A DNA stretch of 64,000 nt from assembly GCA_013433145.1 (NCBI GenBank), contig CM024183.1, positions 5,229,703 to 5,293,702 of the forward strand. The letters run 5' to 3'. The DNA is from Ascaris suum (lineage: Eukaryota > Nematoda > Chromadorea > Rhabditida > Ascarididae). This document shows, piece after piece, positions 44,001-58,830 of the stretch. A program made the translations under genes and the position numbers. The notes beneath the pieces were generated by a model that was not told the origin of the DNA, did no database searches, and worked only from the letters and a program-made list of their open reading frames with translations. The number at the start of each line of letters is the position of its first letter. The first letter of the stretch is position 1.

Positions 44001-47000
44001 AATGAAATAAGCACCATTAGCGTTCGAACTGCTGGGGAGAAGCGTTGCTGTACCCGCTGATGAGGATGCGCGTCCAACTAGGGAGTTGCTCTGTCTCAAC
44101 TGCTTCTAAAAATTAATTTGCATCACCACTAATAAACTGATATAAATAAATGCCACAAATAGTTTAAATAGCTGCCAAAAATAACTTTTAGTAACAATAT
44201 ACACTGAGGAAATTGACTGACTGATCTGCTGATTAAAAAGTTTCTCGGAAATCGGCACATTTTATATCACCGTCGCTGAAAATTCCTTGCAAAATTTGTT
44301 TATTTTCTTAAACCTTATGCTAAATTTGAGATAGAAATTTCTTGGAACTTCCAACACTACTAGAAGGTGTTCGCATGGCGCTCTATTCAGAGAATAAAAT
44401 ATAAACTCCTAAATGAGAAAACACCTGTAAATAGAGTGCGTGTAAGCATTTAGAAACTACGAAATTTGGCACTATATTTTAAGTGGCCCTATGATATTAT
44501 ATGGCGTAATATTAGAAAATTATTAAACATCGACAAATCATCGCGATTTCTCATCGTTTTAAGTAATTTTCCATGCGAATTTCGCTAATCAAAAGAAAAT
44601 ATTTCACTTTATGTCAACCAAAATCTGCATGGAGATTAAGCACTGCGGCAAAAATTAGTCAGTACGGCCAAAATGAGGAAAAGTTGATGGCCAACTAAGT
44701 CGTCCGCATCAACTAAGTCGGCAGAGCGTTTGTCAGGCAATTGAAAGATCGTGAGTTCGCATTCCTTAGAGAAAAGTGTTGTGATTTATCATCGAATAAA
44801 ATGAGACATTTAATTTCTCACCCATGCTTTTTATATGTCTATTACTACTAAATAACACAGGAGAGGAAAATTTGAGATTGCAATTTTAAGCTGCACATTT
44901 TAGTGCTTCGCATATTCAAATACTCAAATAATATTATCAGCTATTTTATGCCTTTTGCAGTGGTAAACAAAAACAATATGCAAATAATAGGATTAGCATA
45001 ATTATGGTTGTAATACCAACGAAAATTACGCACCAGATTTTCAAAATAAACACAACCGCTCTACAACGAAATCAAGCAAATCAGCTTCCGGCAAATAAGC
45101 TATACATTTAAAATCCCTAGAAAAATTCAAATTGCACTTCTCATCATTTGAAAACGAAGTTTGTTTCTCTGATCTTGGCCCAATCGATTAAACTACTTTG
45201 GAGTTTCTCTGAGCAGAAGTCGCTTAAATAAGAAAGAGCAACGAGCGAAATGCTACACAAAAATTCATTGTGTTTCCTTCTTCTTTTCTTGTGAACGTTT
45301 CATTTACAAACATCCTTGCTAGTTTCATCGAAAATTTGCATGAGCATACCGAATATCCCATAAGTTTAAGTTGATCACCAGTACATGGCACAAGATTAAG
45401 GAACTTGTATCGATCGATTAGAAGCAGCGTTTGCATATCACCGTACTGCTCTTTTAATGCTTCACGTCGTCGTTGATCCACCTTCAGAATACTCGACAGA
45501 TCGCCGACTTCTGACTCGAACTCCAAGTACCGATCCCAAATCTCTCTTTAATAAACGTTTAAATAAATAATTTGCACACTAGATCGCATAGGCGAAAAAA
45601 TAAAACAATTTGAAATCGAGTGTCATTTCGAAGGGCTCCATCGAGGAAGGACAAGACGACATTATTCTATTCTCTTTTGCCCCTTCCCTTCCCCTCCTAA
45701 TCCTCTTAATACTGAATTATCCTCGCCTCGTAAATCGTTAGTCAAAACAGATAAACGGTTGGTAAAGATGTCTTCACAGAAGGCACACTTCGAAAAAAAG
45801 GCACAAAGAATCGACTACAGTTCCCATTACGTTGAAAGCCCACACATGCTCTGATAAAAACTTGAGGCCATGGCAAAATATATGAGCTGGCATAATCCCA
45901 AGCAATAAGTAGTCCAATATGGACGTAAAATGTCTTACAGTGACTTTTCGGGCGGCATCGTTCCCGAAGTCAATATCCGCTCGAATACGACACGGGTGTT
46001 GTTATCCTCTGCAATTATGCATTCTGTTGGGTATTTGCTGGCGAAAATTGATTGCAGCAAACACAGGGCAATATTTGTGCCCATTTGAAGAAAATTTGCC
46101 GTTGTTACAAAATTTTCAAAAATAGCATTTCAAAAATCTACTGTTACAAAAACTTTTGCAGTCAATATGAGCAAATGGCAATTTGCACTGCTTATGATAC
46201 AACTGTGCATCAGTTCATTACTTCGTCCTCTACTTAACCAACCCAACAGATACGCACATCAAATAAACTTAACAATCTACCTATTTTTCGAAAAAAATGC
46301 TTGAATTACAGCGTTCAATATGAAATTAGTGTCAAAAAATACAAGAATAGTAAGGCTCGAATAAAACAAACCGTTAAGATGAGAAAGAAAATCCGCATAA
46401 GCAAGCGCATAATCCGGCTCATCACCGTATTTCTTTAATCCCATATCGAAGACCCGTATCGCAACATCGGTGTCCTGAAATTTCGATTACGCCCATATTT
46501 CATTTCTTTTCCAAATTAAAAATACATCTGTACAAAAAGCTATGTTGATAGTACGCATTCGTGATAAGAAAAAACCTTGCAGAAAACATTCTCTAACAAT
46601 CGACTTCAATAGTGATCCATCACTGAAACGGGGGTTTAGGATCTGTTCAAAAGTGAACCCAATTTATTACCCTCTTCCGTTCAATGTAATCCCACTTACA
46701 TCTCAGAAACAAAAGACCAACTAGCCGCCCATAATTTGTCTTTCCTCCTCCAGAAATGTCCCTCTAATCTTAAGTCCTCAGTGACAAGATGTACACTGCT
46801 GCAGGCAACCGGAATACCCTCCTAAATTAAAAGGAGCACAGACGTGCGGCTAATCTTTCTCTTTGCTGAATTCATAACTGCCTTAGGTATATCGTTCGGC
46901 TTTCAAACAAAATAAACACTACCTTGCTGCAATAGTACTCCATAAGTGCGGATGCAACATAAACGTGAAACTTGCAACGTGGATCCTGACGTGCACGTTT

Positions 47001-50000
47001 GAAAATATTTCTTGCAAACTGCGCGCCTTCCGTTCGACGCACAAATTTCATCAATTGAATATATGCCTGAAATATATCCCTCTAAAAGATTTTCTATAAA
47101 CACTGTGCTTGCAAATTGCAATTGAAATGCAATTTGTTCACATTTTTACTTACACACTTTTATTTCTTGAAGATAGAAATCGAGAAGTGATCAATGCTCA
47201 AATATGACACTTATCGCTCCCCTCTTAAATCGAAAACCATTCTACCACCCTTACCTATGCAACTCTCTCCAATATTGTTCGTAGTAACGAAGAGAAAAAC
47301 GAAAGAAGTGACTGGCTGTGTTTTGCAAACAAAATGAAACATTCCGCAACAACTTCATCGAATAATTAGAAAAACAATTGCATCGAAAAAGATAAAAACA
47401 TACCAACGTTGGATCGGCCTGTTCTATAGCGAGTAATTTGTCATAGATCTTCCTGACATTATCGTATTTCATTCTTTCCTCTTCGAAATCCGCATATGCA
47501 AAGAACAACAATTGACTATCTTTTAAGAGACCGCCAATTGCACGTTCAAATAGCTCTGAAAGAAAATAATTCGCGATTATAAAGTTTCACATAGATACGC
47601 TCACTTTTTTATTCCCTTCGCCTTCTCCATCCTCGTCTTTCTGGCTGCCTTTTTTTTTTCTGCAAAGCGTACCGCATTGCAATACCTTTCTCCATTATTC
47701 CCTCCTTATTGAAACTCCCCACTAGTGGACACACTGTTCTAATCGAAAAGCACATGATAATAACAGAGATGTCACTTACGTGCAACTTCAGCATTCATTT
47801 GCGCAGCGAGTTTTACATCCCCCTTTTCGGCAAGGGCGACAGCCGCCTGCTGTTGGAATAATGAAGCCTCGTACCAGATGTCTGGATAATATCCGAGACA
47901 AAGCAATGCTTGCTCATATGCAAATATCACTGCAATATACAACCAATATTACATATTGTTCACATGCCATTACTGCATAAGAAACACTCCAGATGGGGTT
48001 ATGATTTGTTAAAGCGAATCAAGTGGGAAGTTGGGGGGGGGGGGGGGGGGGGGGGAGGAATAGGCTGATCAATGATCGTATCGCGACATTTGCATATCAC
48101 ACATTTCGATGAAGAGTTTGTCAACGAAAAAACAGTTTCCTGCAATAGCGCAGCACTCCAATATACTACAACATTTCTATTAGATGATATGATAAAATAA
48201 ATGAAAATTTTCTTAATTAGCAAAGAGAAGTGGAAATAGAAATTAACCTCTTCTAGCAAAATGTGCATATTCTTCGGTGCCCGAAGGATTGGTCTTCTCC
48301 CATTGAATGTATTTACGCCACATTTCTAACTGAAATCATTCAATTTACTTTGTTTCTTTTCTTCAGGTTTGATAGTGAAAACAAATAAAATTTGAATAAA
48401 AAATGACATGAATGCTCAAAATGAGAGAAAATGAAAACTAATAAGGTGTTAGCTTGCCTCGAATCAAAATGCATAGCATGCATTGCGCATTATGCGCTGG
48501 CATTTTTTTCTTTTCTGTTACTTTATAAAAGCAAAGCTTTACCATCATAAAGATTTTGGAAAGTGAAGAAGAATTAAACGCTATGCGATAGGGAACACAA
48601 CTGTGGAATAGTCTTCATCTCTACGATCACACCAAAAGAATGGCATGAAAGAACGATAATAAATGTGCGCCCCATTCACTTCTCTCACCTCCAAAAGTTT
48701 TTGAATAATACAACGAATCTATAGCACTAATTTGTCAAAAATATCAATCCGATGGCTTTCGCATAATTTTAGTTCTTGACGAATATGGACTGCCTTTCCA
48801 ATGCCACAGACCATCTGGGAACATGGTAAGAGGAGAGTAAGTGGGATCATCTTCAACCTCGACCTCACGTCACTTGAAAATAGCCAACAAACCTGTTTCA
48901 TTTCGGCTGCAGTGCCTCTTGGTGGTACACTAACGGCTTGTCGATTTAAGCCCCTCGTAATCTGCTCCAACGACTTTGAAATTCGTTTTGCCACCTGATA
49001 GTCCTTATTTCTTTCCGCTATTAACTTCTCAGCCAACGTAGAATTAACACTCTATAATAGCACTCCTCTATTCACTCGAATCGCATCAATAATGACAATA
49101 CTTTTAAATTCCCTTTACAAGTACTTCAAATAAAGACAGAGCAGAGGAAGTGGATGTCGAAAAATTCCACTGGTAGAAGACGGGATCAACATGATGTTAC
49201 AGAAGGAAAATTCGGCGGACGTCAGTCTCAAAATACCGAACACAGGTTCCCCTCCGTCTGCTACTAAAGCAAATCAGGAATTCAATAAAAGTTATACGCC
49301 CATTACTAATGGCCAGATTCTCTCAAATTTTAGTCATACTCTTTTAAAAATGCACCAGATATTGTCTGCAATTTTCGAGAGTTCCATCGCCCAAATCCGC
49401 AATATTCACCTATGGAAAAAACCAAATCTTTAATAATCACTTGAAGCGACAGTAATGATGGAATCCAACCAATTAAACTTTAGTCGGAAACCGAAATTTC
49501 GGTTTAATTCCACTGCGATCAAAACTCGGTTTTTAAAGAACATCTTCGGTATATGACTGGGTGACCGACCGATATTTCCGAAATCTGTCTAGTTTCAAGC
49601 GACTGCCGGTTGCCATACCAACATCATCGGTGAATTACCAGAGGAAAGAAATTCCTATCGATTACCACCATGAATTGAAGGTCATTTTACTCGAGTCCTT
49701 TCCAATCTTCATTCTACACAAAATACACACAAATATTTGAAAAAATCTGTTACGCTAATCTGTCGCTGCGAAAAAATTGACTAATCAATCATTCAGAGCA
49801 CAAAATAAAATGCCTTCAAAGATGAAAAAAACCTTTTCATAAGAGCAGTATTCGGCCCACAGCTGTTCGATATTGACCATCGGTGTTACGATCCCTCGTT
49901 GATAAATTTTACGAACCGCTGAGATACGCTGATTTTCCGCATATTGACCAACAGTTGGCCTGAATTCAACAATAACCTAGCCCCACCCGGGTTAATAAAC

Positions 50001-53000
50001 CTTAAACACAGTGACGGAAGAGTTCAAAGAGAGTTGCGTGAGGACTCTCCACTACCACTTCACTCTTTATTTACTCTGCAATAAACAATAATATCACGAA
50101 GCATTTGTGCTAGTATACCTTTAAAGTACAACCTCGCCTCCAAGGTAGAACGTACTCCATCATCAAGGCAATTTATTTCCTCGTAGAAAAATGCTTCATC
50201 CCTATTGAACCATAGAGAACTTACTGAAATAGCTCGAACGTCACGTTATCAAAGCAGAGTGGGCTCAGTGGAATCAAGCTTTCTTGGGTTTCCGCTCGAT
50301 TTTGTTTCCAACCTATTATTTGAAATGAAAAGAAATACAAAAAATGCAGCCCCCTCACATGATACAACAGCAATCACATCTCTTTTTGATGGATGATTGC
50401 TCACCTTGATCCTGATTTTCCAAACATTTTATCACTAAACTATGCGACGATAAAACTTTCGTAACAGTCCCTCATATTTATATATCACTTTAAAATCTCC
50501 AGGTAAAACCTGTGGAGAAAATCGGATTCAATCGTTATACTCGATTTCAAATAGTTTCGTTTTGATGGCTTAAAATAAAGTAGAAAAAAAGAAGGAAAGC
50601 ATAAAACATACGCCGATTTGAGAAAAGAAATATAATCGGAATAAATAGAATATGAATGCATATCCATGCCGACTTTGTCGAGTGCAAATTCGTACGCTTG
50701 AGCCATCTTCTCTCTTAAATTTCTCTCTCCTATTAAATATCATTTTATAAATTTGCGCAAAAATAATCCCATTTATTTGATTTAATTCTCCTTCTCATAG
50801 ATATTTTCACAAAGAATAGAAATCGTTTGGTAATAATCTTTCAACCATATTCTAGAAAGAATTTCAAAAATTCTCCTCAAAAACATATGAAGCTCTAACT
50901 TCTTCCTTTCCTCTCTCTCTCCCTCTCTGGGTAAACCATCCACCAGATGTAACTTCTAGATCCGATGAATGATAACAGAATAAAAATGAAGATGATTTGT
51001 GAGAACAACCTGAACGATGAAAGATGGCCCTTTGTTTCCCGCACGTAGTAAACATAACATTTCCACAGATCGATATTTAACACATGAATGAGACAACGAC
51101 CAAACAACTAAAAATAACAAAGGAATAATTAAGAATCAATCCTTTTTTTTTAATAAGCAAAGTCGAAATTTATAGAATTAAATGAGTTTCTACCAACTCA
51201 AATGGTGTACTTTACTAAGTGAACATACCGTATTGCTCAAAAAGAAGACCCCAGAGGCTCTATTTTGCATAAGGCTCGAAAGGGATGTATCACTTTTTAT
51301 CAGCTTCTTTCAAAGTAGGTATGGTAATTCCGTTAAATAACGCTTGATAAAACGTTTTGAAGAACGAAAAATGTTTCAGATGAAAGGAATTCGATTAGCG
51401 ATGCTCATAATCTAAGATCCTAATACGCTCTTCCACAATGCTTGAGAAGATTGATAGAATTTATGGAAATCGATCGGCAAATAATTTTTGAAAACTTGTC
51501 AAAAATATATACGATTCCGAAGAAAAAAAAAGCACTTTTGCTGGAAAATAAATATCATGAAGAATATCTTTAATAAATCGACATACATACCGCCTCAACG
51601 TTCTCGTAATTTTTCCCTCGTAACTGAAATAAATTTAATAATTAAATATAATTACTTTAGTCGATTAATTTGGAAAATATCAACGCGTAATCTCATCAAA
51701 TAAAAACCGGAAATAAGCGAAACCTTCGTAGTAAATATAAACGGCTCAGTGCTTTTTCCGGTATAAGTGGAAATTTTCATGAACACATAAAAATACTATG
51801 CAAAAACACTTGAAAAATGTGCTAATACTTGATAGAACGAAAGAAATAAAGCAAAGCGGCTATTGTGGCAATCAGATAAATCCAATTTAATTCAATCTCA
51901 CCATAAATAATAAAAGATCAATAGAAACTCTACAATAAACTTCATTAATATTGAAAAATTTCACCGAATTCTATCGGTATTCGCGATGATGATGACGTCA
52001 TAATCATATGTACAGCATGACGCCAATACAACATGCAAAATCTTCATCCACCTCTGCTTTAATAAAGCATAAATCTATTCAAAAATATTACGAAAGGCCA
52101 CCCACGAGTAGGACGAGTTCTATTAGGGAGTTTATTTCCACCACACAATAGAATGAAAAAAGAAGAGAGAAACTGCTACCTCAAAGCCTGGATAAAATAT
52201 CACCAGAGCTTCAATTGCATACGTGATCTAATTACCTTCAAAACGTTCCATCATTTCAGTTATGATCGTTGGCGATCGTGTAACTTTGCACTGATGGATG
52301 ATGTCTTTGAAACCCTCCACAACGGACAAGGAAATGGTGATACAGATTGAGAGTGATAAAGGCGAAAAAGGAAATGATATAGATCAAAGGCCACGTTGTT
52401 ATCACGATGCAAGCATCCGCAAAAAAAAGCCAAGACAATTGCTCTCTGCAAGGCCGGCCGCACAATCCTTATGAGGATATGTCGGCTAAGGTCCACGGCC
52501 AGTTGCGCAACAGTCGTATTTTACCCAATTCTAAGCCAGTTCATTTATCTCTTATCCACAACATTACCTGTGCATTTACATACGGAGTATTGCAGGCAAG
52601 CCTTTGCGCAGCAGAAGGGGAGGGTGCAAGGGGTTCCATACCTTTCAGGAAAAAGCGTTGTAGAGCAATTAGACAACCCGAGGCATAATTTCCACAATTC
52701 CATTTGGATCATCATTTCTCTTCGTTCGACTCCCCGCGAATTTTTTTCCAATTCTTCGTGCACGAGTTTCGCCGCGGGCAAATATCAAATGTGTATAGGC
52801 AAAAAAAAAACGCAAGAGTTATGATAGAAATTTATTCGTTGCATTGAAACAATTATATAAGGGGGCCAACGAGAATTAAATAAAAATGTTTTATTCACGG
52901 GAGTAAGGAATCGCAATTGAAAAGCAACGATAAACAACAAGAGAACAGCACGATATTTAAGACGACCGCCTAGGTTCGCTTTTATATTTCTTAGTGAGGC

Positions 53001-55476
53001 GCCACCTGCGATCGTGTCAACACACTGCAAACAGCAACACGTCACTCACCTGCATTCACCTCATTTTTATTACTATTATGTATTTATATCCTCATAACGG
53101 AAATGAAAAATAAGGTACAACGGAAATATTTTATCGATGTATCTTCCCTCCTATTCCTTTGAAGAAAATCGAGAAGCAAAAATTCATGACAGCCGTTATT
53201 CCTATTTGTAGCTATGCTGTCATCTTTCTTGATTTACTCATTGCTGCAAAGCTTTCGACTCCAAAAAGAAAAAAAAAATCTATGAACTAGTGTTCGGCTC
53301 AGCACCATCGTAGTTGCATTGATTCTTCATCGTAATAAAGAAATTATGTCTGAACATTTCTAAATTTTGGGGTTTCGTAAAAGCAGAGTTCGGTTTCATA
53401 TATCAAGTGATAGAAAATCAAACAAGAGAAACGATCGGGAATGTGGTGAATGCGAAATCAAGACGGTACATCCGTGACATTGCCTTAGACAATATATACT
53501 ATGTATTTTGCACTATCTCTATCTGAAAAGTATGTGGAAGTGGCTGGCTCGTTAAATGAGGGCGCCATACTCATAATTGTCCGCCTATTGAACCGTTACT
53601 CAAAACTGCTCGCTACGGCGTAAATCCTTCGAAGAAATGCAATAATTTAGAAAATGAATTCAATATTAGCGGATTTTCATCAACAAAAACAGTTATTCCT
53701 CTAAGGTAAATGCAGTCATCGACGATGTAACCTCCCAACGAGTTGTGATGAACTGCTTCTGATATTATCTTAGTGTCGTTGAATGAGGAAATGATAATTC
53801 ACGCTATGGAAAATGCAAACAATTTGTGTTAAATCGATCAAAGCATAATACTTACGACGTTATGATATGCTGCAACGAGATATTGAAACGATCGATGCAA
53901 GCTCACTTTTATACTATCTGATAGAAGTAATTAATGCACGTACCCGAATATGAACCGAGTACAATTACGCTTTGAACATATCGTAATCATTAAACTATGC
54001 AGATTTATAGATGCATTGGGATCTTTTATGTACTTATATCCGATCCACATCCAGTTATGTGCATTAATAAATTCCATTACATAGCCGTAATAAGGAAGCT
54101 TGACAATACCATCGCAATATCTCTTCCTAGCACATTTTAAGAGGATCACAATGATCCAATTCAGCACTAATCGAGCGGATTTCTTACAGTATGAGTGAAT
54201 ATTATTTCCTCGTTCGACGACGATTACCCAAATATGCTGGTTTTTTAAAATCACTCTTCCAAATAGTTCTTTGTTTGATGAAAAATGAAGAACAAAAGAA
54301 AGACATAGAGATAGCATCGATGAGGGTATATATAGAACGATGATAGCACTCACCTCATGATCGATATATGCCTTCCAATATCTACCCGCATTCGGGAATT
54401 GTGTCACTAACTTCTCGTAGAATGAGCGAACCTGATCGATGGGTCGTGCCTGTAATTCATCATTCGCTTTATATCACGGATTTCGCAACGATTGTTTTAT
54501 AATGAACAATAAAGACATTTATGCTGATGGAAAAATGAAAACTGCGGTGTTCGCACCCGAACTGCAACATATGCGATGACCGAACACAACGCTAGAAAGA
54601 AGGATGTTGCTGAGAAAGATGTTACTAGCGAACCTCTGACAGTTCGCCTTCCTCTTGCAATGGTCCCATCCAAAAACTTCTAACTCAGTGTTTTTTCCAC
54701 CCCTTATCTGCTAAAAATATAAAATAATAATATCCCATGCACCGTTTAAATAGGCGATCACTAAAGACGTATGATGCAGGGGAAAGAGAAGGAAGAGTCA
54801 TCAGATCAATTCCTAATCTCTTTAGTTCCGGAGATTTATAATCTCGATCCGTAGTCTAACTCTTATTCTGATTTCAGGAAGTTCTGAAAGAAACGTGCTC
54901 CCGGTTACCTCGTCCACCCATCCCATGAAAAATTGCCTCAAATTCTGACGAATAAGCTAATCGATGGTCTTTTTTCGAGAAGCTGGAAAGTGATGAGGGA
55001 ACGAAGGGGGGGGGAAGGGGGGGAGGGGGGGGGGGCGATGGGCAGAACTGTTGCATGAATTTTGGTTTCCGAGGTCTGTACGAAATCTGTCCCAAGCCTG
55101 GGGAAGAAGACAACTACAAACGACGTAATGGAAAATGAACAATAAACCGCTAAGCAATATTATAGCTTCAGATAACAAAAATGAGAGCAATGCATTAATG
55201 CTGCGAGGAAATAAGAAAGGAGATGTACCCTCATATATAGCCGCCTCAATTGCTACTTCTTAGGCGTGCGTATACTTCCTACTCATCATCATCGTATTAT
55301 AACATAACGAACAACCTATATAACAATCCATCGTACTAAAACGTAATGAACGATCTACGCGATAAACGAAGAAAGAGTTTTACCTGTGATTCTCTGAGAA
55401 GAAGATTCCATGCATCCACATCAAATGGATTCAATTCGATTCGACGTTCCGGACTTACGATGGATAAAGCGCTCAT
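41027..55476 (-). CDS. suf-1: Cleavage stimulation factor subunit 3 (CstF-77)
   Basis: Scaffold subunit of the CstF complex, which binds the GU-rich element in mRNA 3'-end cleavage and polyadenylation; nuclear. Exons 5' to 3': 55384-55476, 54354-54449, 51591-51623, 51010-51107, 50612-50713, 49833-49959, 48893-49051, 48248-48329, 47780-47929, 47404-47555, 46923-47066, 46372-46474, 45939-46008, 45350-45545, 44015-44105, 42851-43012, 42283-42411, 41685-41803, 41027-41185. All 18 junctions keep phase: 2265 nt, 754 aa (human about 717). Landmarks: [19 protein letters not shown] (start), [53 protein letters not shown], the monkeytail region [16 protein letters not shown] and C-terminal DIYKRRM. The HAT-repeat body is complete. 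Exon 15 (Ser-rich) is the least conserved. The first intron acceptor and exon 19 acceptor (TTTTGAAG) are less typical. Confidence 0.95.
43254..43326 (+). tRNA. tRNA-Val(AAC)
   Basis: 73 nt. Acceptor GATCTCG pairs perfectly with CGAGATC, then A73. D-arm GTG..CAC, anticodon stem TCTGT/ACAGA with loop CTAACAC (anticodon AAC), T-arm GGCGG TTCGAGC CCGCC. Boxes A and B intact. It lies in intron 15 of suf-1 on the opposite strand. The nearest T4 is about 70 nt downstream (43397), so the 3' trailer would be long. Confidence 0.95.
44702..44771 (+). pseudogene. tRNA-like fossil
   Basis: In intron 14 of suf-1, antisense. AACTAAGTCGGCAGAGCG resembles a D-arm with A box, and GATCGTGAGTTCGCATTCC a damaged T-arm with B box, at about tRNA spacing. 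No closed acceptor stem and no clear anticodon loop. It could be a decayed tRNA or a tRNA-derived SINE head. Confidence 0.4.
48033..48055 (+). repeat. Poly-G tract, 23 G
   Basis: Uninterrupted G23 in intron 8 of suf-1; the pre-mRNA carries C23. Length may be imprecise in the assembly. Confidence 0.9.
55006..55035 (+). repeat. G-run cluster (G9, G7, G11)
   Basis: Three G-runs separated by AA and A, in intron 1 of suf-1. Confidence 0.9.
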
Positions 55477-58400
55477 TGTTCACCTTCAACGAATAATCCT
55501 CTCTCTTCACTCACTAAGCTAAAATAAAATGAATCAACTGTACGAGTGAAAGTAAGTAATATTGATCTTTGATTTTAATAAAGGAAGCGTGGAAGTGTTA
55601 AGCGATACAACTGGTGAAAACGGTAAAGATCGCGATACAGCGTTATATTCAGATGAGCTCGTTGTTTTTTCCATCCTTTATTTGCCTCATATGAAGAGCT
55701 CTTCAGTCGTCTACATCCTCTCCTTCCTCCGCTTTCACCCCACCTCCTCCAAATCCCAGCCAGAGATATGCGCACAGCACACCTTCCTTATTACTTCAGC
55801 TCTTAAATACTCCACATTTGCTTGTCCCCTGTATAACTATAATAGACCTCAGCTCTCGCAAATCATTTCATATCTAGATAGAAGGTTTCCTTCGCCTTTC
55901 CGGAAAAGCCAGCTGCACCTACCTCCCAACCTCCCCCCACCCTCTCTCCACTTGTCCGTAGTTTTATTGATTAAAGGAAACCCACCGCTAACGTGCTTGC
56001 CACAATATGAAAAAAACTCCAGCATGAGCAAGAGTCTAGTTTTGTTTTGCACATGATAAATAGAAACATTTCATTAACCTATATGAAAAGAAATTTACGA
56101 AAAAAAAAACGAATGGCGTTAAAACGATTCGTAAAAATATTAGAGAAACGTCGTCGCGGTGGTTTAATCATAAGAGGCGCGGCTGATGGATTTCCACATT
56201 ATTGGTTCACTTCACAATGGTGATACATAATGCTTCAATAACACTTCCATCACTGTCAAGGAAAAAAAGAAACGAAAGCTGTGAAACATCGTTGACCACC
56301 GGAAAAGTTGGAAAACTAAGTTTTTTTTTTACGCTTATGGTAGTTTCCAGAAAAAAATGAAGAAAAACGATGCTACAATGCCATACAATATGTGCTTCAC
56401 ATGGCCTTGTCGTGTAGTCGAAGAAGCAGGAAAGTGCTCAAAATGGAAATAAATTTGAGAAGGAAACAATGATAAGGCTACGGGATTAAACAATGACCGA
56501 CATTTCCAATACGACTTGGATGCTCGATCGAGTGAAAACCTATACTACACCTGGTCGGAGAACTTTTCATCAAGTATGCGCAATATATGGTCACTGGCAA
56601 CGTGCCAACTAAAGAACTGCAAATTAAATTTCCCGAAAAAATTACAGTGCTTTTCAAAAATTAATTATGGGAGGAAAATCAACTGACGGGCCGCGAAAAA
56701 TTTTTGAGTAGAAGACCTGAAATTCTGGGGGGATTCGAGTCTCGTTCGGGGATGTTGCCTCGAAAAAAACCTCCAATCACCAGGAGCCTGAGGAAATCGT
56801 CCAGAAGCTCGGACTCCTTTAACACAGATAATAATAACAACATACGAATGAGTGAAATTAAAGTTTCTTGACCTTTTAACTTAAAGTCCAAATGCGAGAG
56901 TCGAGTTCCTTGACCTAATCAAATACTAGAGACAGTTGAGGAAATATTCGTTGATGAAACAGGTTGCTACGTCGCTGTGAGACAAAGAAAAATGCTCGCT
57001 TTATATTCGATCCTCACACCGTTCGACTGAATCCGCCCATCCCATTAGCACGGGGTTCATACCCTATCTCCATGTGCTCGCGGATCAACCCCTCCTTCCT
57101 CCCTTTCCCTCCTTCCAGTTACAACTAAATTCGGCGTTCTGCTAAATTCGGCGCTGACGGCTACAGCGACCGGGATGAAGGCCCGATTTAATACGTGCAA
57201 GACTCACTCCTAGTGAGGAACTCAGAGAATCCCTTACAGCTGCACTGAAGAATTGGACAGCGAACACCGGCTGCATTGCACACGAAAACACTGACAGCTT
57301 TGTCAAAACATCAATTTTTGAAGCATATCTGGCTGAATGCCACAGGCGTCTCCCCTCGCATCACTTCTCAACTATGCCAAAAATACCCTCAAATTGCAAA
57401 CTGTACGCCCAGCTATATTAATTGTACTTCATTTCGATAATTTCAGTACATATCCAAAAATTATCAATGAAAAAATATCCCTTAAGGATCGGAATTAAGA
57501 AACTTTCCTCGTGCTACGATATAAGCATGCTGACGTTGCACTCGACCTGTAAATTGCGCCAACAAAGTAGTTCAACTTCGACTCTTGAAGATTTCCACCC
57601 GGATGGAATTTATTTATTCTTCACTTATGCACGATGTGTTAATGTCGCGATGTCCTATAGCCTCAGAGGTTTTTTTTTGGAGATACGAATTTAGCTTATT
57701 AGCTGATTAATTCCTATTTGCCGCTTATAGATACCATTCATTTATCACTTCCATAGTAAAATATAGGCTTTTCAATCGCATTTATCGTCTTGAAATCACA
57801 TCTTGCTTAATTACGAGTCATTTTCGACGAGATAAAAATCGACCATTCAAATATTTCTCTCTATAAGATAACAAAATGAAAACTAAATAGCACTTTATTT
57901 TCATATCATTTAGTCTATAACTTCCTCTCGATGAAAACTTTTTCCTCTTAAGAGGGTACTTCAAAGCACTTCAAAATGTACTTTGTCTTGTAGGATGCCT
58001 GCCTTCGCATCTGTGATTTCTTTAGATTCTCTTCACTTTCATAAACTCCTTCACCCCCCCCCCCCCCCCGATTATCCTAATTCACTGCACACTAGCAAAT
58101 CAACAAGGAATCACTGGAATAGCATCTATACATGAAGGACGAGATGCAATTCGAAGGCAAATCTGACGTGTGTGATACAAAACTAAAAACTTTTCAAATA
58201 TATCAAATTCAAATCTTTGGAAATTATTTTTCATTCGCCATAATCATAAGTGAACATCAATATTTATTATCTATCTGGCAAAAGGTTTCACTAAAGGTAT
58301 TACAAGTATAAAATCGGCGTTTTAAAAAGCATTCTGATTCTTCGATCTATCAACATACATCAGTATGTTAGGTGGAGCAAATTCTCTTTACTAATTATTG

Positions 58401-58830
58401 CAATTCGTATATTTGGCGATCTTTATTTTTCGATCAATCCAACGTGTTTCGCCAATTTTTTTAAATTTGATACGACGCGAAAAAAAATGTCGTAAATCCT
58501 AAAATGTGTAATGAATAATTTTCCACCCCTCCAGTAAAATTTTTTTCTTGCAATTATAAAATTCGCATCCGAATTTCAAAATTCTCACATTCGGAACAAA
58601 AAAAGATTAGGTGACCATCTCTTTTGTATATCTTTGCTACGGTTTCCAATAAGTTTCCGGTATTTATCAATGACGCTCTAAACATTTATAGATCGGCAAA
58701 TTCGAACGCACAATCAATGAACGCAACAACACTATGAAACAATTACAACAACCAATAAATAAATGAAGTTTTCAATGGAATTGAGCTGCAGTGAAGGACA
58801 TCCGCTCACGAATTAGCCATTCGTTGATGT
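55477..58830. other. Intergenic; no gene supported
   Basis: A 164-codon plus frame at 55562 starts with TTG and is Ser/Pro low-complexity; not accepted. C16 tract at 58054-58069. The promoter of suf-1 should lie just right of 55476; no clear element seen. Confidence 0.35.
58054..58069 (+). repeat. Poly-C tract, 16 C
   Basis: Uninterrupted C16 between the two recognised minus-strand genes. Confidence 0.9.

Noticed and set aside
55562..56056. 164-codon plus-strand ORF
   Set aside because: TTG start, low-complexity Ser/Pro content, no splice context or homologue recognised.
56730..57070. B-box-like sequences near 56740 and 57044
   Set aside because: No A box or tRNA fold at the right distance on either strand.
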